A stretch of 64,000 bases of DNA from Thermoplasmatota archaeon (GTDB taxonomy: Archaea; Thermoplasmatota; Thermoplasmata; Thermoplasmatales; Thermoplasmataceae), in the NCBI GenBank assembly GCA_023381355.1, contig JAMCUL010000004.1, forward strand, positions 1-64,000, written 5' to 3'. The notes beneath the pieces were generated by a model. It was not told where the DNA came from. It did no database searches and saw only the letters and a program-made list of their open reading frames with translations. Position 1 is the stretch's first letter. Each line of letters opens with the position of its first letter. Shown here in pieces: positions 62,872 to 64,000 of this stretch. A program made the position numbers and the translations under genes.

Positions 62872-64000
62872 TTAATTGTAGAGGCCAGTTTCCTCTACCT
62901 GTTTTCTCCTCTCCCTGACACTTTTTCCCATGTTCTTGGAGAGATTTTCGTAGAATTTGATGACCTCGTCATCCACTGATGGCTTGATTGTTTTCATGGC
63001 GTCACTGAAGTTTGCCTGTGTTACGTTGGTCGCGTCAGGGTCAGCGCGGTATGCCATCATCCCTGCCTCCCTGCAGAGATTCTCAAGATCTGCACCAACA
63101 TACCCGTCTGTCTGATCAGCGATCTTTTCAAGATTGACATCCGGGCCAAGAGGCATGTTCTTTGTATGAACCTTGAGGATGAGAAGCCTGGCATCCCTGT
63201 CAGGCGGGGGAATGTATATCATCTTGTCAAACCTTCCCGCCCTAATAAGGGCAGTGTCAAGTATGTCCGGCCTGTTTGTTGCACCTATCACAACAACACC
63301 CTGTAGAACCTCAACTCCGTCCATGGAGGTAAGCAGCTGGTTAACTATTCTCTCTGTAACCCCTGAATCGCTGCCGCCACCACGTCTAGGTGCAATAGAA
63401 TCAATTTCGTCAAGAAAAACTATGGACGGGGCGACCTGTTTTGCCTTCTTGAAAATCTCCCTCACGGCCTTCTCACTTTCCCCAACCCATTTGCTCAGTA
63501 CTTCTGGTCCTTTGACCGAGATGAAGTTGGCATTGCTCTCGTTTGCCACAGCCTTGGCAAGAAGTGTTTTCCCGACACCCGGAGGACCGTATAACAGGAA
63601 TCCTTTTGGCGCACGAATTCCAAGCTTCTTGAATACCTCCGGCTTCAGGAGAGGGAGCTCAACGCTTTCCCTCAGTTCACTCTTGACATTTTCCATGCCG
63701 CCTATGTCGTTCCAGTGAATGTCGGGTATCTCGGCCATGACTTCCCGCAGGGAGCTGGGTTCAATTGTCTTCAGCGCCTCGCGGAAATCATCGGCGTTAA
63801 CCTCCATCCTCTCAAGTATTTCAGTGGGGATTGGCTTGTCGAGATCGATGTCGGGGAGATATCTCCTCAGGGCATTCATGGCTGACTCCCTGGCCAATGC
63901 CGCCAGGTCAGCCCCTACAAAACCATATGTCAGGTCTGCGATTTCATCTATGAATTTGGCCCTTTCTTCCTCCTCCATGCTGAATGGCATGGCCCTTGTA
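62872..64000 (-). CDS. VAT/Cdc48-type AAA ATPase (partial, 3' end)
   Basis: C-terminal part of a valosin-containing-protein-like AAA+ unfoldase; the frame continues past 64000, so the N-domain and most of the D1 ring are missing. Visible are the end of D1 (ADLTYGFVGADLAALARESAMNALRR), and the entire D2 with YGPPGVGKTLLAKA (Walker A), IVFLDEIDSIAPRR (Walker B), ATNRPD (sensor 1) and the DIHWNDIGG lead-in. In Thermoplasma VAT unfolds substrates for the 20S proteasome. The last 40 residues lack an obvious proteasome-type HbYX tail, ending in ETGLYN. Confidence 0.95.
   Translation of the reverse strand, partial: TRAMPFSMEEEERAKFIDEIADLTYGFVGADLAALARESAMNALRRYLPDIDLDKPIPTEILERMEVNADDFREALKTIEPSSLREVMAEIPDIHWNDIGGMENVKSELRESVELPLLKPEVFKKLGIRAPKGFLLYGPPGVGKTLLAKAVANESNANFISVKGPEVLSKWVGESEKAVREIFKKAKQVAPSIVFLDEIDSIAPRRGGGSDSGVTERIVNQLLTSMDGVEVLQGVVVIGATNRPDILDTALIRAGRFDKMIYIPPPDRDARLLILKVHTKNMPLGPDVNLEKIADQTDGYVGADLENLCREAGMMAYRADPDATNVTQANFSDAMKTIKPSVDDEVIKFYENLSKNMGKSVRERRKQVEETGLYN

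Noticed and set aside
1-64000. CRISPR array, prophage or toxin-antitoxin pair
   Set aside because: No regularly spaced repeats, no phage structural genes and no paired small antitoxin/toxin frames were seen.

Overview
The window is chromosomal DNA from an archaeon of the order Thermoplasmatales (Euryarchaeota) or a close relative. Evidence: archaeal-only information genes (aIF5A, L10e, S3Ae, EF1A-S10-EF2, L40e, RpoL, aRF1, Orc1/Cdc6), a VAT-type AAA ATPase, a cytochrome b/Rieske pair, a type V fructose-bisphosphate aldolase/phosphatase, a two-subunit 2-oxoacid:ferredoxin oxidoreductase, many probably leaderless genes with a TATA-like box about 25 bases before the start codon, and GGTGA-type ribosome sites inside operons. 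I cannot name the species.

Layout. 0.1-8 kb: tRNA-Pro, aIF5A overlapping agmatinase, L10e, a transporter, three membrane or unknown proteins, and an AlaX-like protein that has lost its metal ligands. 8-14 kb: FolC, Orc1/Cdc6, a UPF0173 hydrolase, a LysE-type exporter, PdxS and a DUF92 protein. 14-19 kb: a crotonase-like protein coupled to cytochrome b and Rieske genes, then RmuC. 19-24 kb: radical SAM/SPASM protein, two MFS transporters and a stand-alone asparagine-synthase domain, then the PIN-ATPase-KH protein PINA. 25-30 kb: formate-tetrahydrofolate ligase, a DtxR regulator, an aaRS-like asparagine synthetase divergent from an Lrp/AsnC regulator, another MFS. 30.4-31.7 kb: an intact IS256-type insertion sequence. 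31.9-32.7 kb: intron-containing tRNA-Met and S3Ae.

33-39 kb holds a carbohydrate module: one polypeptide fusing both ABC permeases, the ATPase, a glycogen-debranching-type glycosidase, and on the other strand a solute-binding protein whose segments appear to be in a non-standard order. This module, with AT-rich flanks and a nearby insertion sequence, is the most unusual part of the window. 39-43 kb is the EF1A-S10-EF2 operon. 43-47 kb: threonine-synthase-like protein, an OsmC/DUF1641/sulfide-quinone-reductase-like operon and an S49 protease. 47-52 kb: RpoL and Trm-G10, then hsp20 with its probable ArsR-type repressor behind a perfect palindrome, and a site-2 protease. 52-56 kb: FBP aldolase/phosphatase, dCMP deaminase, DedA, L40e (49 residues), PurQ, UPF0200 kinase-like protein, tRNA-Cys. 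56.5-64 kb: flavin reductase, 2-oxoacid:ferredoxin oxidoreductase, UMP kinase, aRF1, a PRC-barrel protein and the 3' part of VAT.

The genes describe a heterotrophic respiring archaeon: sugar uptake and glucan hydrolysis feed central metabolism (FBP aldolase/phosphatase, ferredoxin-linked 2-oxoacid oxidation), electrons reach a bc-type complex, and folate C1 chemistry and vitamin B6 are made in the cell. No CRISPR array, prophage or rRNA gene was seen. Four gene-poor stretches above 400 bases (7428-8113, 32653-33104, 38737-39207, 56010-56515) and one of about 730 bases (57071-57806) remain without an assigned gene.
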